Assembly: GCA_003640385.1 (NCBI GenBank)
Contig: RCAB01000123.1
Coordinates: forward strand, 1 to 64,000
Reading direction: 5' to 3'
DNA: 64,000 bases
Source: Setaria digitata
Taxonomy: Eukaryota; Nematoda; Chromadorea; Rhabditida; Setariidae
Shown here: positions 34,432-53,174 of the stretch, piece after piece
Layout of the letters: every line of letters starts with the position of its first letter
Numbering within the stretch: the first letter of the stretch is position 1
Notes under the pieces: generated by a model
Seen by the model: only the letters and a program-made list of their open reading frames with translations
What the model was told of the DNA's origin: nothing
Databases searched by the model: none
Position numbers and translations under genes: made by a program

Positions 34432-37400
34432 AATTTCGGTTGTCAGATAACTGACTGGTAAAGATTGAATTGAAGCCTTTTGATATTAGTACCAGTCGAT
34501 GCTGCAAGTTGACATAGTCATTTGACAGATATAATTGGTTCAGGTTTATTGCGCATTTTGTGTCCTTTTTCAAAGCAAAAGGGAACCGACGGAAATATTC
34601 TAGATCGAATATTCGAATTAGTTTGAACACTTTTCGCTTTCTCCGGAATTAATTTTTCAGCATTACCAATGTTTTGGATGTGTGCTAATTAACCTTTCAA
34701 ACATTTCATATCCTATATTGTAAAAAATTGTCTTTTTTTAAATAGGTAGGACGAAATTCCATAAAATTTCCGTATATTCCAAATCCCAACAACATAAAAA
34801 TCAATGATAATTTGACGACCATATCTTACAACCACAAGAACGTTTTTGTTGAAGCAGAAAGTATTTTTTTATACTATCATCTCTTTAGGGACTCAAAGAT
34901 TTTAAAACCTCTGAAGCTTTTAACTATTTCGTAACAATCTATATCACTGCTCCTTCCACGCTTATACTAAATAACTAACTAGTTAAATGACATTTTATAT
35001 TCAAATATTCGATAGATGCTAAAATGACATTAAGAAACATTAACGCTACTATGGGTCATATTTATAAAATACTCCTGAACATAATTGTTGAAATGAAAAC
35101 AATAAATAAAATTAAAATTAACTTACAAAGTTTAATTTAAAAAGGAAAAAACAGAAAACAAAAAAAAAAACATCATTTGGAAATTGTAGTTGTGGAGGGA
35201 TTGATATTGGAAATGATAAAGATGATGGTAATAGATAACTGATATGAGAAGAGTGTCATCGAGCCAAACGACTGTATTTTTAAAGGGCTGATTGCTAAAA
35301 ACATTAATTATTGTTTTAATGAATAACATTGACCGCAGTTAACGATTATTACACATTTGTTGCATGACTAATTCAAAAATATTTTTCTGCTTGCTTTGGC
35401 AAACTTTCACTTAAGCAGGGCGTTTATGTCGTATTCAGTAGTATTTAATCAAATATCAATTATGCATAATTATATGGAACAACACTTCAAGCAAAAGATT
35501 CGACAAAAAAAAAAAGAGAAATCAATAAATATGAAAATGATAAATAAAAGGTCGCAAAAGTCGAAAGCGGACTGAAAAAAATTTTACCGCTTCATTGATA
35601 TCTCGCATCATTAAATGAAAAATGACAGGAAATTTGAGGATAATATATGTAATAATAAATTTTAAACATTTAGTAATATAACCAGTTTTTCAATAATATT
35701 GAATGTAGAACACTGATATGAATGACACACGTTAACTGCATATACTGTCAGAAGTGGAAATCCAGCTTGGTATAAGGGATATTTTATAAATGAAAAAGGT
35801 TAGTGTTAGTTGAAGTCGTTTTATGATTAGTATTTCATTTTTGAAAATAATGCAGTATTTCTTGAATGGAAGCAAATACCAGAAGGCAAGAAATTGTTCA
35901 GCTGTTCATATCAATGAGTTTGACCATGGTGCTTCGAACTATTGGCTCAAAGAGGAAAAGTGAATGGTAAGTCTCAAGAGGTACAAAATAAAAAGGCACG
36001 GAAGCAAGAATGAGGTGACATATATAACCATTGAATCTTCTGCTTTTCCTTAAAGGATACGAATCCATTCACTTCGTCAAGGTGCTTCACAAATGTAAGT
36101 CTCTTTTCATTCACTAGACTCATTATGTAATCCTGCACAACAGGTCTTCACTGTCGGAAACACATTTCACTAAAAGTGCTCATAAAAGACCGAGATTTTC
36201 CAGTTCTTTTCATACTCCCTGTGCACTTTTCATCATTGCTTTATCTTCCCATAAATTTCAGCAATCTTTTCACATGCATTCGTTCAACAGTGAAAGAAAA
36301 TACTAAACTAGATCGAAAGAATCAATGAAACCTTTTTATAATTTGTGGTCTGCGTCAGATTTCACCATGTAAATAAGAAGGATTCCCGATAAGTTCAAAA
36401 TGTACATGAATCATTTTCAAGTAGTGAGCAACGAATAAAGATATCCTCAGTTGTAGAGATCGAACAGCTAATATTCTTGCGATCAAGAGAAAAGTTCTTT
36501 ATCACTACTGAATAAAACTTCCTAAGCAGTTTTGTTCTTCGCCGTTCAGACTAGTTCAACTGAATAGAAAATACCACAAAATTCATACTGCAAAAGACTA
36601 ACTTCACTCGAAATAATCGAAATATTTACTGAATGTCGGTTTATTTGGAAAAGACAGCAGAAGAGTGCTGAAAAAATATAAACTATAATCATTTCAGTGA
36701 AGAAGGATAAATGGGACTAAGTTTTTTAGACGGACAAGTTAACATGTACGATGAACAAAAAATATCTTTTCAGTTTTTCATCTATTGTTTTTGCTAAACA
36801 GTTTTGGAAATAAACATAAAAGCTGAATATTTTCGAAAGACGCTATTGCGTCAGCTCGTGTGAAGAGGAGTGAAAACTTTAGCCACTTCTTTAGTTCTCC
36901 TTTCCATTTTTTTTTTTAACATAATTAACCAATTCCACTAATGAATTGATATCCTAGGTATTTGAATAGTTTGAAACTGCTCCACATTGACTTTATTCAA
37001 TAATCATGAGCATAAACATTCCATTTGGTCAACATCACCCTAATTGTGTAAAATGATTCACTTGTCACAGATGGTTTTCTTAATAAACTACATCATCTTA
37101 AGTTCCTGACTGGTTCCTGCAATGTTACTTCGTCATCTCCCAGAAACTAGCAACTTCGATTTTGGCACCAATTAATCGACCTAACCGGTTAAAAATTGCT
37201 CGTTACATCATTAGGTGGCTTACATTCTGTCTGTCACCCCTTGGAATTTCAAGTAAAAAGTAACTTACCTGGTAGCAGAAATCTGACAGGAGGTAATTAC
37301 AGAAATATCATAACTTTTTAAATGGATATTTATATTATATTTTGGTTTATGAAGGGAAGTTTCAGGATTGCTGTATTTTCAATTCAAGCTAATCGGTGGA

Positions 37401-37517
37401 TATTGACACAGACTAATTTTTAAAATTTAAAATATTTGGTTAGAAAAACTGTTACGGAAAGGAAAGAATGATAGCAAACTATTTGGATAATAATAATATA
37501 ATAATAATAATAATAAC

Positions 37518-37549
<32 letters not shown>

Positions 37550-39578
37550 TAATAATAATAACAATGTTAATAATAATAACAATGATAATAATAATAATAA
37601 TAATAATGATAATAATAATAACAAAATCGAACATAACAATAATAATAGAAAAATATCAAAAAAAGGGGAAGAGTAAGCATGTGAGTTTTAAATACTGTTT
37701 GGATTTAAAACATGCAATAAACTTCTAAAAAGAATGTGACTAGAAATAGAATAAAAAGGTCGAGAAGTAATAACGACCGTTAAAATTTATATCGAATAAA
37801 GAAAGGAGGAAGGGTGATAGTCGGGGACAGATGTAAAGATACAGGGACGTTTGCGAGCGGGTAAATAGACACCGGAACGGTTAGGAATGGGTACAGAGAT
37901 GTAATCGGAGCAATATTTGTTGTCGTTTATTTTTAGAGCCAATTAGAATTTTCATTGTCGACCAATTAACCAGCAGTCATTTGGCTGAACAATCTATTCT
38001 TTTGATGTTCTATCTGATCACACGATTCATACACCCATTCTCATCTTCCTTCTACCGATTTCTCCTCTCTTCTCGTACCCTGACTCCCGACTCTTGTTAT
38101 CATTACCATCACTGTGTTTGTCATCCCAGTAATTCATCAATACTATCCATTATCAGTACCATTAATGACAAGATCCTCATCGCCTACATTTGTCATACGG
38201 CAACCCATCTCTACGCATTCCACTACTGAAGCTTTCCTCCTCATATTTTCTATAAAGCATAGTGGCGAATTAGTTACTCTTTACAGTTAGTTTACCTTTT
38301 ATCATAATGAGCATAGTACTTCCAGTATACATAAATCTTTGATTAAAATGGAAATAAAATTTCCAAATGTCAATTCAGGAAAACTGAAAGAACAGGTAAA
38401 TTTAAAGATGGTTCATAGATGACTGATATATTTAAAAACAAAAAAAAAAGAACTGATTACTGAGCGAACGCAATGATTCCTAACTGGATAATAAATAAAA
38501 CTCATGCCCGTATTCATTGTGTACACAGCTTGTCGCATTCCTTTGTTGTGGTCATGATCCTATTCTGCAACTAGGCTCTATGTCGAATCATATAAGGTGC
38601 ATCAACGTGCTACTTTCACAGAAAGCAGAAAAATTCATCCGCCTGTGTAATGGCTTTCAGCCCATTGTTTACGGAAAAAAGACTGCAAAAAAGAGAATGA
38701 TGGCTTCCCGAACCCTTTGATGAAAATTACCGTTTGTAACACAACTATCTTACCAGCTTTCCTAGTTCCGCATGTAAAACTTGTCTACTTTTTTTATGTC
38801 CCTTTAAATTTCAAAACTCGAAATCCTGTGAGCGCCATAAATTGCCCACTTCAAATCCGACAAACTCTTCAAATACAATGTAATAAATGAAAACTCCTAA
38901 AAGAAAAAATCACCAAGCTTTATTCACTTTGGTTAATCACAGTCCTGAATCAACAACAAGCAACACAGATGAACTATAAAACAGAAATAATCATAAAAAC
39001 GTCGCGAAAAAAAGAACAGGGATACAGAAATTTTTTAACAGTGCAGTGGGCCAGAAAATAAAGACATAAATTCAGGACAGATCAATGCGTACTCTAACTA
39101 ATACAGCTCAAGTTATCAAATAAACTAAACTGTACCGGCGAAACGTCATTCATATGGTGAAAACACATCAGGCACACTGCATAACAAAAAACACTGTTCA
39201 CAGAAGTGAACAAAGAACATTTCATTGCAACAAATCATTTATGGACAGATAATTATATTAATGACATTTCTGAAAATAAGAAACAACCAGGCGGACAACA
39301 CGCATTTATGTCGTTCTCAACAAATCATAGTATATTATAAGAATGTAAGAATATGAATTAAGAAAGGCAATGAGTTGCTCAACATAAGTGCAATTATTAG
39401 ATAAACGGTGAGATGTAAAGACATAATCCTAGTAAAATTATTTTTCTAAAACTGACACTTTAGAAACTACTCAAACCATCTTATGACACTAAAATATAAA
39501 TAGAAAAAAAGTTGAAGTATTGAGCGACACAGCCAATCAAAACAGAGATACAATGAATGAGCAGAAATAAACAACAAT
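34432..39578. other. AT-rich gene-poor region
   Basis: About 5.1 kb between the 5' end of the TIA-like gene and the 3' end of the O-GlcNAcase gene. It holds an AAT microsatellite (37486-37622), a G-rich block around 37795-37900 and several short open frames (37981-38229, 38517-38720) without recognisable protein content. A short peptide frame at 35850-35963 (RNCSAVHINEFDHGASNYW) is followed by a donor-like GTAAGTC in another frame. I do not call it a gene. Confidence 0.5.
37486..37622. repeat. AAT trinucleotide microsatellite
   Basis: About 137 bases of (AAT)n or (ATA)n with scattered variant units (ACAATG, GAT). Its unit and position suggest neutral slippage DNA. Confidence 0.9.
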
Positions 39579-45746
<6,168 letters not shown>

Positions 45747-47262
45747 AGTATAGCACAGGGAGCATCCAATCCAGTGCACCGATCAACACCTGCTGAAACT
45801 GACTCCTTGCACTACATATAAGATCTTCTTATAACACGATAATTATAAAACAGGATGCTCCTTTATTCCAACTATTATAATTCTTTTCCTGTGCTGCACA
45901 TCATTCACTAATGCGCAGCACTATTTCTGCAATTACATTCTGGTAAAATACCTTGGCTACAATGATACTTGTAGTTTCCTCTTCAGGAAATAAAAATATA
46001 CGAAATCATAAAGATTCGAAGTACTGATAAACTGGTTTAGTATGGAACACATCAATGATAGCTTCTACCCAACAAGCACTTGCTTTACTGAACAAAGCGT
46101 GCCTTCCCGTCAACAGCATATCATATTACCAGTTAATTACTGAGATGATACTGCTTCCTCACGGGATGCGCTGATGTTATTAATGACAAAGATGTCATCA
46201 GCTGATATCTAATATATTTGCTCTCTCATGTTAATTATTATGGGTGATTTCAATGGATACATTTCCTCTCGTCGAGACAAGGAGACTAGTAGATGAGTTA
46301 AATCCATTAAGAACCACTAAAAAAATAACAAGTAATATGAAGTAGTAAGCGTGACTTCATATTTTAGAATGCTGCATTCAAGATATTTCGTCGTAGTGGT
46401 CCCAACAAAAGTAGAAGTGCACGCACATGCCAAGTCTTTCCACTGCATTACACCTAATGCGTCATCTTACGTACTTTCTCTTCTTATTTGCGGTCACGTG
46501 TCAGTTTCCGTAATCCAGAAAGATCAGAAAGAAACCTTCATATTACCAAACATGAACAACCTCCATTACACATTAGCAGCACTTGGCACACGCCAAATTG
46601 GCGAACCGTATTCGAGCCCATTTTGTGGATTTCTGACAAATAGCATTAGCGAACCCCTGTGTCTGCATGTGGGTGTAGGGTGTCTTGTTTACTGATGGTT
46701 GGAAATAACTTTTTCTCGCTTCGTCATAATATTTTACCGACCAATCCTCCTCGTTTCTCTAGCCTTATCATCTTATCACTACTATGGTAACACTACTAAC
46801 TTTTCACAGCAAAACTGAGCGTATACTCTATCTTGAAACATTTCCCAAACATTTTGTGTTATTCATCTCACTTTTTTTAATGTTCGGAAAAAGGCTTCAA
46901 ATCTTTGCTTTATATACCTGTGTAATTTCCATATATTACGACGATAGTATTGCCTTTATCCATTTTGCCGCATGCACTTGCCAGAAGTTCATATTCGAGG
47001 GCTTTTGGTTTACATATTTTAATGTTCTGATTAATAATAATCCTTTGTTTTGTGAAGTCTGTTCACGTAAGCATTCTCAAAAAACTATTGATTTCTTCTT
47101 GTGGTTTTGTCTCTAACAAGTATTGTGCGAATCTTCTAGCCAAGTCTCCTCCATTTAATGGAAATGATTTACTCAAATTTATCAAGACTGTCCACTTTCG
47201 ATTCTGATATATTGTTGGATGGGAACATATGAAGTCTTATTGACAAATTTTTTTTCAGGGGT
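45747..47262. promoter_or_regulatory. Divergent intergenic region between O-GlcNAcase and MTMR9
   Basis: About 1.5 kb between two starts transcribed in opposite directions, so it must contain both promoters. A 114-codon plus-strand open frame at 46351-46695 starts at GTG and shows no domain. I treat it as chance. No obvious TATA or tandem site. Confidence 0.55.
47249..47262 (+). promoter_or_regulatory. Probable spliced-leader acceptor of MTMR9
   Basis: TTTTTTTTCAG ends at 47258, only four bases before the ATG at 47263. MTMR9 starts exactly at this ATG by family comparison, so no upstream coding exon is needed. A trans-splice site explains the tiny 5' UTR. Confidence 0.6.
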
Positions 47263-50200
47263 ATGGAATTGTCAGAGGCAATAGAACGCTCACGTGTAGA
47301 TAACGTATTCCTTCGGAAAGGTCCTCGACAGCCGCAGCCTGGTTCTTTAGCTCTTATTGGACATCACATGATTTTCTCACCGTCGTCCAGTTCAACAAAC
47401 TCTCCGGGCGGGAAAGACCACAGTAATGAACTTTGGGTAAATTTATTAACTGGTTTGTCAGGTGAATGAAAATTTATAGATTTCATTTGTTATAGAATGA
47501 AATGTGTCAGGAAAATGATGTAGTTGATATGTCTTTAACCAGAGGGTTTTTTGGCTTTGACAGTAGTGATTTGCTTTTTATCTGAATTACAGATTCTGAT
47601 CTATACAGTCATAATTTAATTGCGCAAGATGGCCACTGAGAATTTGAAAGCAACTGTCAAACTGAAATTTTTTTTTTCTCTCTCAGATTAGTCCCTTCGA
47701 ATGTGTTGGTTGATGTTTATAAACTATACAGCATTGTCAGGAAGTCATCTTTGTGTTAGAGCTTTTCTTTGGCAGATTGGCAGTGTTATGGAGTTGATCT
47801 TACCGGGAGTGATTAAAGAAGGCAGTAGTTTCAGCTTCTTCATCGTGCCGTAGATCGTGTTGCTGTAGAACCAATTGTGAAAGATAATTTAAATCGTGGT
47901 GGGAAGCTGATTTTAAAATGCAAGAACTTCATGATTTGTATTTTTGAAATCGATGATTTGGATGATTGCGTAGCAGTTGCACGGTCCATCGAAAAGTTGT
48001 CTAATTTAAGTAAGTTGTTATTATTAATCAACCACTCAAAACTCATATGATGTGTACCCGATCTTGGTAATTCTAGTCGCATTTGTTGAGTGTTGATAGT
48101 TTTTAGTAAAGATATTTGGAAATTTACTTTTCTACAGGAATGGGATGTGCTGAAATTGTTTTTACTTTCTAGAAGGCATACAACACGACTATCCTTTTTA
48201 TTACCGGTGTTCCTTCACCATACTAGATAATGGATGGACTGCTTTCGATGCTGAACAAGAATTTGCTAAATTAGCGATACGGTGTAAAGATGGATGGCGT
48301 ATAAGTGCAGTCAACAAGGGCTTTCGAGTATGACATTTGTTCCACTGCTTCAGATTATCAATATCGTCAGTATGGGTAAAGGTGGTAATGCTTGTCGGAT
48401 TGTATTTGATTTAGTGGTGTTAATGCTCAAGTTTAGTCTTTGTAAGCTTTCTATATGACAGCTTCATGTAAAAATTTTCTTGCCACTGAGTTCAGAAAAT
48501 ATACGATAGGCTGGATTATGCAAATGAATTCCAATTTTGTAAATCTTAGGTGAGGAAAAAGGAAGTAAGCAAAATTTCATTTCGGTATTTTTCGAATCAA
48601 TAAATACCAAAATCCTGTTAGCAGACCATTCAGTAATTCTTAGATAATTGCTGGAATTCGCTGGACGATTTTTTAAATAATCTTTTAAAATAGGTGTGTA
48701 GTACGTATCCTGAAATGGTAATTGTACCAAAAGGTATCGGTGACGATTATCTCAGAATATCTGCTACTTTTCGAGATGGTGGACGCTTCCCAATATTAAG
48801 TTTCTATCATCTAGAAACGAAGGTTTGTTATGGTACTCATTAGTATTATAGTAGAGTTTCATATATATATATATATATATATGAAATATATATATATATA
48901 TGAAACTAAACGTGAGTACTAAGTTACTGTAGTATAGTAACTTAGTAACTACAGTAACTTAGTACTCACGTTTGGTGCTTTTTGTAGAAAAATGTGAATG
49001 TATTTTTCAGTCTTGTCTTATTCGTTGCGGCCAACCCCTCATTGGTCCTACAAATCGGCGGTGTAAAGAAGATGAGACAATTTTGAATTCTTTGCTCTCT
49101 TCAACAAGTAAGGGAGTTATTGTTGATACACGTACGAAAGCTATTGCACAAAGTGCTAAGAACAAAGGTATGTCCATCACGTGTCTTTTTTTTCATTATG
49201 ATAGTTGAGTGTTCTGCACATCATGCTGCCAGCGTGATAATTCTTTTAGAGTGGAGAAGGTGAAGACAATATGATTACATGAATTTAATTGTTCCGCGAA
49301 GTGCATATTTTCCCAGACTAAATTGATTGTGGTATTTCTCAAGTTTTGCTGGAAAAGAGCTTTTCATATTGCAGGGCAATTTACTGAGTCTCCATAATCT
49401 CTTTTTACATATTTCTGAAGAAACCACTTCAGTGGTTTTCAGGGCTAGTTAATTTGATATTATCGCTAAAATTATTAGGAAGTTTCCGCGCGATTGGGAA
49501 TGTTACAGCTGAATGCAGAAATACTTATATTTCTTAGTTAAAGGCGGTGGTTGTGAGTCGCAGATGTTTTATTCTCAGTGGAAATATATATATGGTGGCA
49601 CTCCACGAATCAAAGAAATTCACGACGCATTGACTAAATTAGTTGAATGTGAGTTTCTCCGATGACCTGTACTTTTTTTTTCATGTGACCGTACGTTGAG
49701 CTCAATTTTTCCAAACTTTTCTAGATTTTAACACGTTTCGTTCAATCTATGACGACATTTTTAACATTTTTGTTTCTCCCTTTTTTTAAACTTTAAATGA
49801 GATGATAAATCAGGGAAACTATGCAGTGTAAGCTTACGGCGTTAAAAGGAGCTGCACAGTTGTAAATTTCAAAAGACCTCACTAATGTTTTCTGGAGAAC
49901 TCTTTTTTTCATTCCGAACAAATCTCCCTGTTGCAGTGTGTACAGAAACGAATATTACTGTTGACCGCTGGATATCTCGTCTTGGTTCGTGTGGATGGCT
50001 TCAATTTGTTTCTGATATGCTAACCTGTGCAGCAACAGTGGCTCAGTGTGTACACTGTGAAGGTAATGCAGGTATGTTATCTGTTCCTTTCTACTTTCAT
50101 CCTTGATCATATACTGGTTATAAAAAAAAAACTAACTTCATTTAGCAACAAATTATATTGGTTATAGCAGAACTGTCTCATATTCCTTAGCAACGTAAAT

Positions 50201-51934
50201 AGAGCATTAACCTTGCAGTTAGTTATTCAGTACTCAAATAAAAAAATAAGTTCAAAAAATCATCCTGCACTGTCATTCGATATATTCCGCTAAAATTCTG
50301 TGGATATCAAGTTTTAAATATTTTGACAGCCTCTTCGCGAGCAAAAAAAATTTATTTCTTAATTTCTGTATATCGCCGCTTCTTTAAAATTTTGTTACAG
50401 GAAATCCCTTTGGCATTGCTTTTGATTAATTTTTGTAGTTTTTTTTTTTTTTTTTTTTTTTTTTTACGTGTCAGGTGTTTTTTGAGAGATTGCATTGTAG
50501 GTTCTCTGATTGTAGAACTTACTTTCTACAAATAGATCAAATAATGGGAACAACGGAGGTTGAGCTTTCTGATGGTTTTGAGAAAGTGGGGAACTGATCT
50601 TCACTTGACTCGACGGCAGTATTGACTTCTAGCTTGATATGCATGTGACTGATGCACCAATTAAATAATTTGTACTACTTTCTTTATGTTCATAAATTCT
50701 CGAAATTTAAATATTTGTCTTAGACTATGTAGCTGTGTTTAAATAAATTATCCAATAAGTTTTTTGTTGCTTTCAGAAGTTCCGGTTGTCGTGCATGGCG
50801 CTGAAGGCACTGACTCAACTCTTTTAGTGACTTCACTAGCCCAACTGCTGTTAGATTCTGATTCTCGCACTATTCGAGGGTGAATGAATTGTTTTCTGAT
50901 ATTAATTCGGTGGGGTCATTGTGTGGTAGTATGCTCTGATAAAATTTATTTTCAGTTTCGAATCTTTGATTGAGCGGGAATGGATTTGTGCTGGGCATCC
51001 TTTCTCCTATCGCTGCGCCCATTCAGCCTTTGCTACTGGCGGCATCACAGGACCACATGAATCTCCTATGTTTCTCTGCTTTTTGGATTGTGTATGGCAG
51101 GTTGTTCACAACAAAAATTACTCCAACTTTGTTTTTGAGCGACCATGATTTCCGCTGATTCCTTAGTTTTATTTGTCTTCTATTTAAAGGTCTATCAGCA
51201 GTTCCCGTGTTCGTTTGAATTCACCGAAGAATTCCTTATATTTTTATTCGAACATGCCTATGCTTCTGAATTTGGCTCTTTCCTAGGTAATTTTGAAGTC
51301 TTATTTTATTTGGTTCTACAAAGTGATTTAATGTGATACCAAAGCCCCGCTTTTTGGTTCGTTGATTAATTGGTAACCATGTATGGGAATAATTTTACGG
51401 CCGTCAAACATAGCGGCAAATTAACTGACAAATATACATATATAGTTAATATATATATATATATATATATATATAGTTTTTCAAGTGGTGCTGATTCCTG
51501 TTGCAAAGAAGTTTCGTTGTTGCAGGTAAGGCAATAATTACAAATGTAACTCTCTTACTTTTGATTTTTAAGGAAACAGTGAGAAAGAAAAGTCACGATT
51601 TGAGGTTAAAACCCGGACTGTCTCACTGTGGTCATATGTGAATAACCCAGAAATATTGCGCACTTACGTAAACGCTTTGTATGAACCTAATCCATCAGTG
51701 CTGTGGCCCTGTGTTGCTCCACAAAGCATCGTAAGCTCCATTTTTAACCCTTTCATCTGATAGCTGCTTGGTTGTAAGCAGAAAGCTGAACTCATTCTCG
51801 ATCTTGTAGGCGTTTTGGGAACGTCTCTTTTTGCGATGGATTCGTGATTGGAAACAAATGGATGGTGTAAAGCAAACAGTAATGCAATGGAAAGTACGTG
51901 AGAAAGAACTGCAGTCAAAAGTGCTGATACTGAG

Positions 51935-51977
<43 letters not shown>

Positions 51978-52017
51978 NTTGTCAGACTGTAATTTCTTCA
52001 GATTAATCCGACATTGA
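47263..52017 (+). CDS. mtm-9: Myotubularin-related protein 9 (MTMR9), catalytically inactive
   Basis: MTMR9 is a pseudophosphatase that partners active myotubularins (MTMR6/7/8) in turnover of PI3P and PI(3,5)P2 on endosomal membranes. Thirteen exons close in phase to 555 residues (human 549): 47263-47436, 47835-48009, 48173-48327, 48694-48822, 49011-49167, 49544-49648, 49937-50062, 50777-50879, 50956-51100, 51190-51286, 51573-51730, 51810-51937, 52002-52017. An N-terminal PH-GRAM domain (RVDNVFLRKG, GSLALIGHHMIFS, KLILKCKNF) is followed by the phosphatase-like domain with GRFPILSFYH, RSGQPL-like CGQPLIGPTNRRCKED and GVIVDTR. The active-site loop reads VVHGAEGTDS (about 345-354) where active enzymes have HCSDGWDR. 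Both catalytic Cys and Arg are absent. SRTIRGFESLIEREW and FPCSFEFTEEFL are family hallmarks. The helical end (KELQSKVLILRR) is the coiled coil used for heterodimers. The last short exon is the least certain part. Confidence 0.94.
48855..48973. repeat. AT-repeat palindrome plus perfect 26-bp inverted repeat
   Basis: Inside MTMR9 intron 4. First, AGTTTCATATAT... and ...ATATGAAACT (48855-48907) flank two (AT)n runs. Directly after, 48908-48933 (starts AAACGTGAGTACTAAG) is the exact reverse complement of 48948-48973, with a 14-base loop. Transcribed, this would make a strong hairpin. Confidence 0.9.
51448..51475. repeat. (AT)n microsatellite in MTMR9 intron
   Basis: About 13-14 AT units between two TATAG sequences in the intron after exon 10. 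No effect on coding. Confidence 0.85.
51938..51980. repeat. Poly(T) run with an assembly N in the last MTMR9 intron
   Basis: After donor GAAG|GTTTTT the intron is almost pure T for about 40 bases and includes one undetermined base (N at 51978). The true run length is uncertain here. It does not affect coding unless the last exon is misjudged. Confidence 0.85.
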
Positions 52018-53174
52018 TAATCTCCTTGTTTCTGATATATAAAGCTACTTCCAGACAACTTATGGAATTGTCGAAGGACGTCCAGCTCACTACTGCAGTC
52101 CATTGATATATCATCCCTTTTCATATTATCACATCAGCATTTATTGTAGACATCTTGAATAGAGCCTAAGTACCCATAAACTAATTTGCGAGCAGTAAGA
52201 TAGGTCTGCTTCATTGTTTTTGTCATTTTTATGAGCTTAGATGGATTTTTTTTTTTTGTATTTGCATGTATGTATGTACACTGTTCCTTATACTCCGCTG
52301 TTCACAGATCTTGCATTTTCTCGAATAGTCGAATTCTTCTGCTCATTCAGTCACTGGAATGATTTCCGTTTTCTTTTTTTGGCATGTAAATCCGCGTTGA
52401 ACATTAATACTTTCCCTCCGAGTTTAAGAGCTGACCGTATATTTAGTTACAACTCATTCTGTCTAAAGTCAGCTGTCAGCCGATTGCTAACTGGTTCCTG
52501 CTCATATTTAGATCTTTTATGAGCATTTAAAAAAGAAAAAAAGAAAGAATACATTGGGAATGACTTCTCTCATTTTGATCTCATTTCCGCATCCTTCCAC
52601 TTTATCCTTTCTTATATATATGTACTTTCCTTTCATTTTGAAATTGCGCATGGCTAATGCGAACAAAGTAGTTTTGAAAAATCTCATGCAAATGGTGCAC
52701 CAAAATGTTTTTTTTTTAAAATTTTTATACGTTAACATTCCTATGGTTTTGACATTCATTCTAACACAGCATTCTATACCTGTATTTGTATTTTTCTTAG
52801 ACAAATTTGTGATCATTTTCTCTAATTGCATGTAAATACTACTTTGCATTCTTTACCCTACTTTCGGGGTTATTCCTTTGAAGTGGTATGCAACACCACT
52901 ACACCGGTGATTGTACCCCCATCTATTTTTATAGTATTCAGTATAATAAAGACATTTTCTTGTGTGCATGTAAGTTACAAGTGATATTCATTGCAGTAGT
53001 AATGAAAACAAAGTAATAACATTAAATTCATCGTATTGGCAACAGCAAGAATGAGCGGAACAGAGATAGTTTAAGTCGTCTAACTTCAGGGAAGGTATTC
53101 AGAAAGATAAAAAACTCCACTGTATGGAGAAAGCTCGCACACAATGCAGCATTATTTGAGACAGCTTTGAAAAG
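52018..53174. other. Convergent 3'-3' spacer
   Basis: Between the ends of MTMR9 and the LRRNT-type gene. T-rich on the plus strand with short open frames (52241-52522, 52554-52835) that are dominated by Phe, Leu and Ser, as expected of such DNA. Likely 3' UTRs. No other feature seen. Confidence 0.55.

Noticed and set aside
35850..35963. Short peptide-like frame (RNCSAVHINEFDHGASNYW)
   Set aside because: Only 38 codons, no acceptor or partner exon; the donor-like site that follows is in a different frame.
37427..37728. Long open frames on both strands (poly-Leu, poly-Ile/Asn)
   Set aside because: They are translations of the AAT microsatellite.
46351..46695. 114-codon open frame between O-GlcNAcase and MTMR9
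   Set aside because: It starts at GTG, shows no domain, has no convincing splice or trans-splice context and lies in a promoter interval.
51915..52124. Minus-strand frame with a poly-Lys run
   Set aside because: It is the reverse of the poly(T) intron tract containing the N, overlapping MTMR9.
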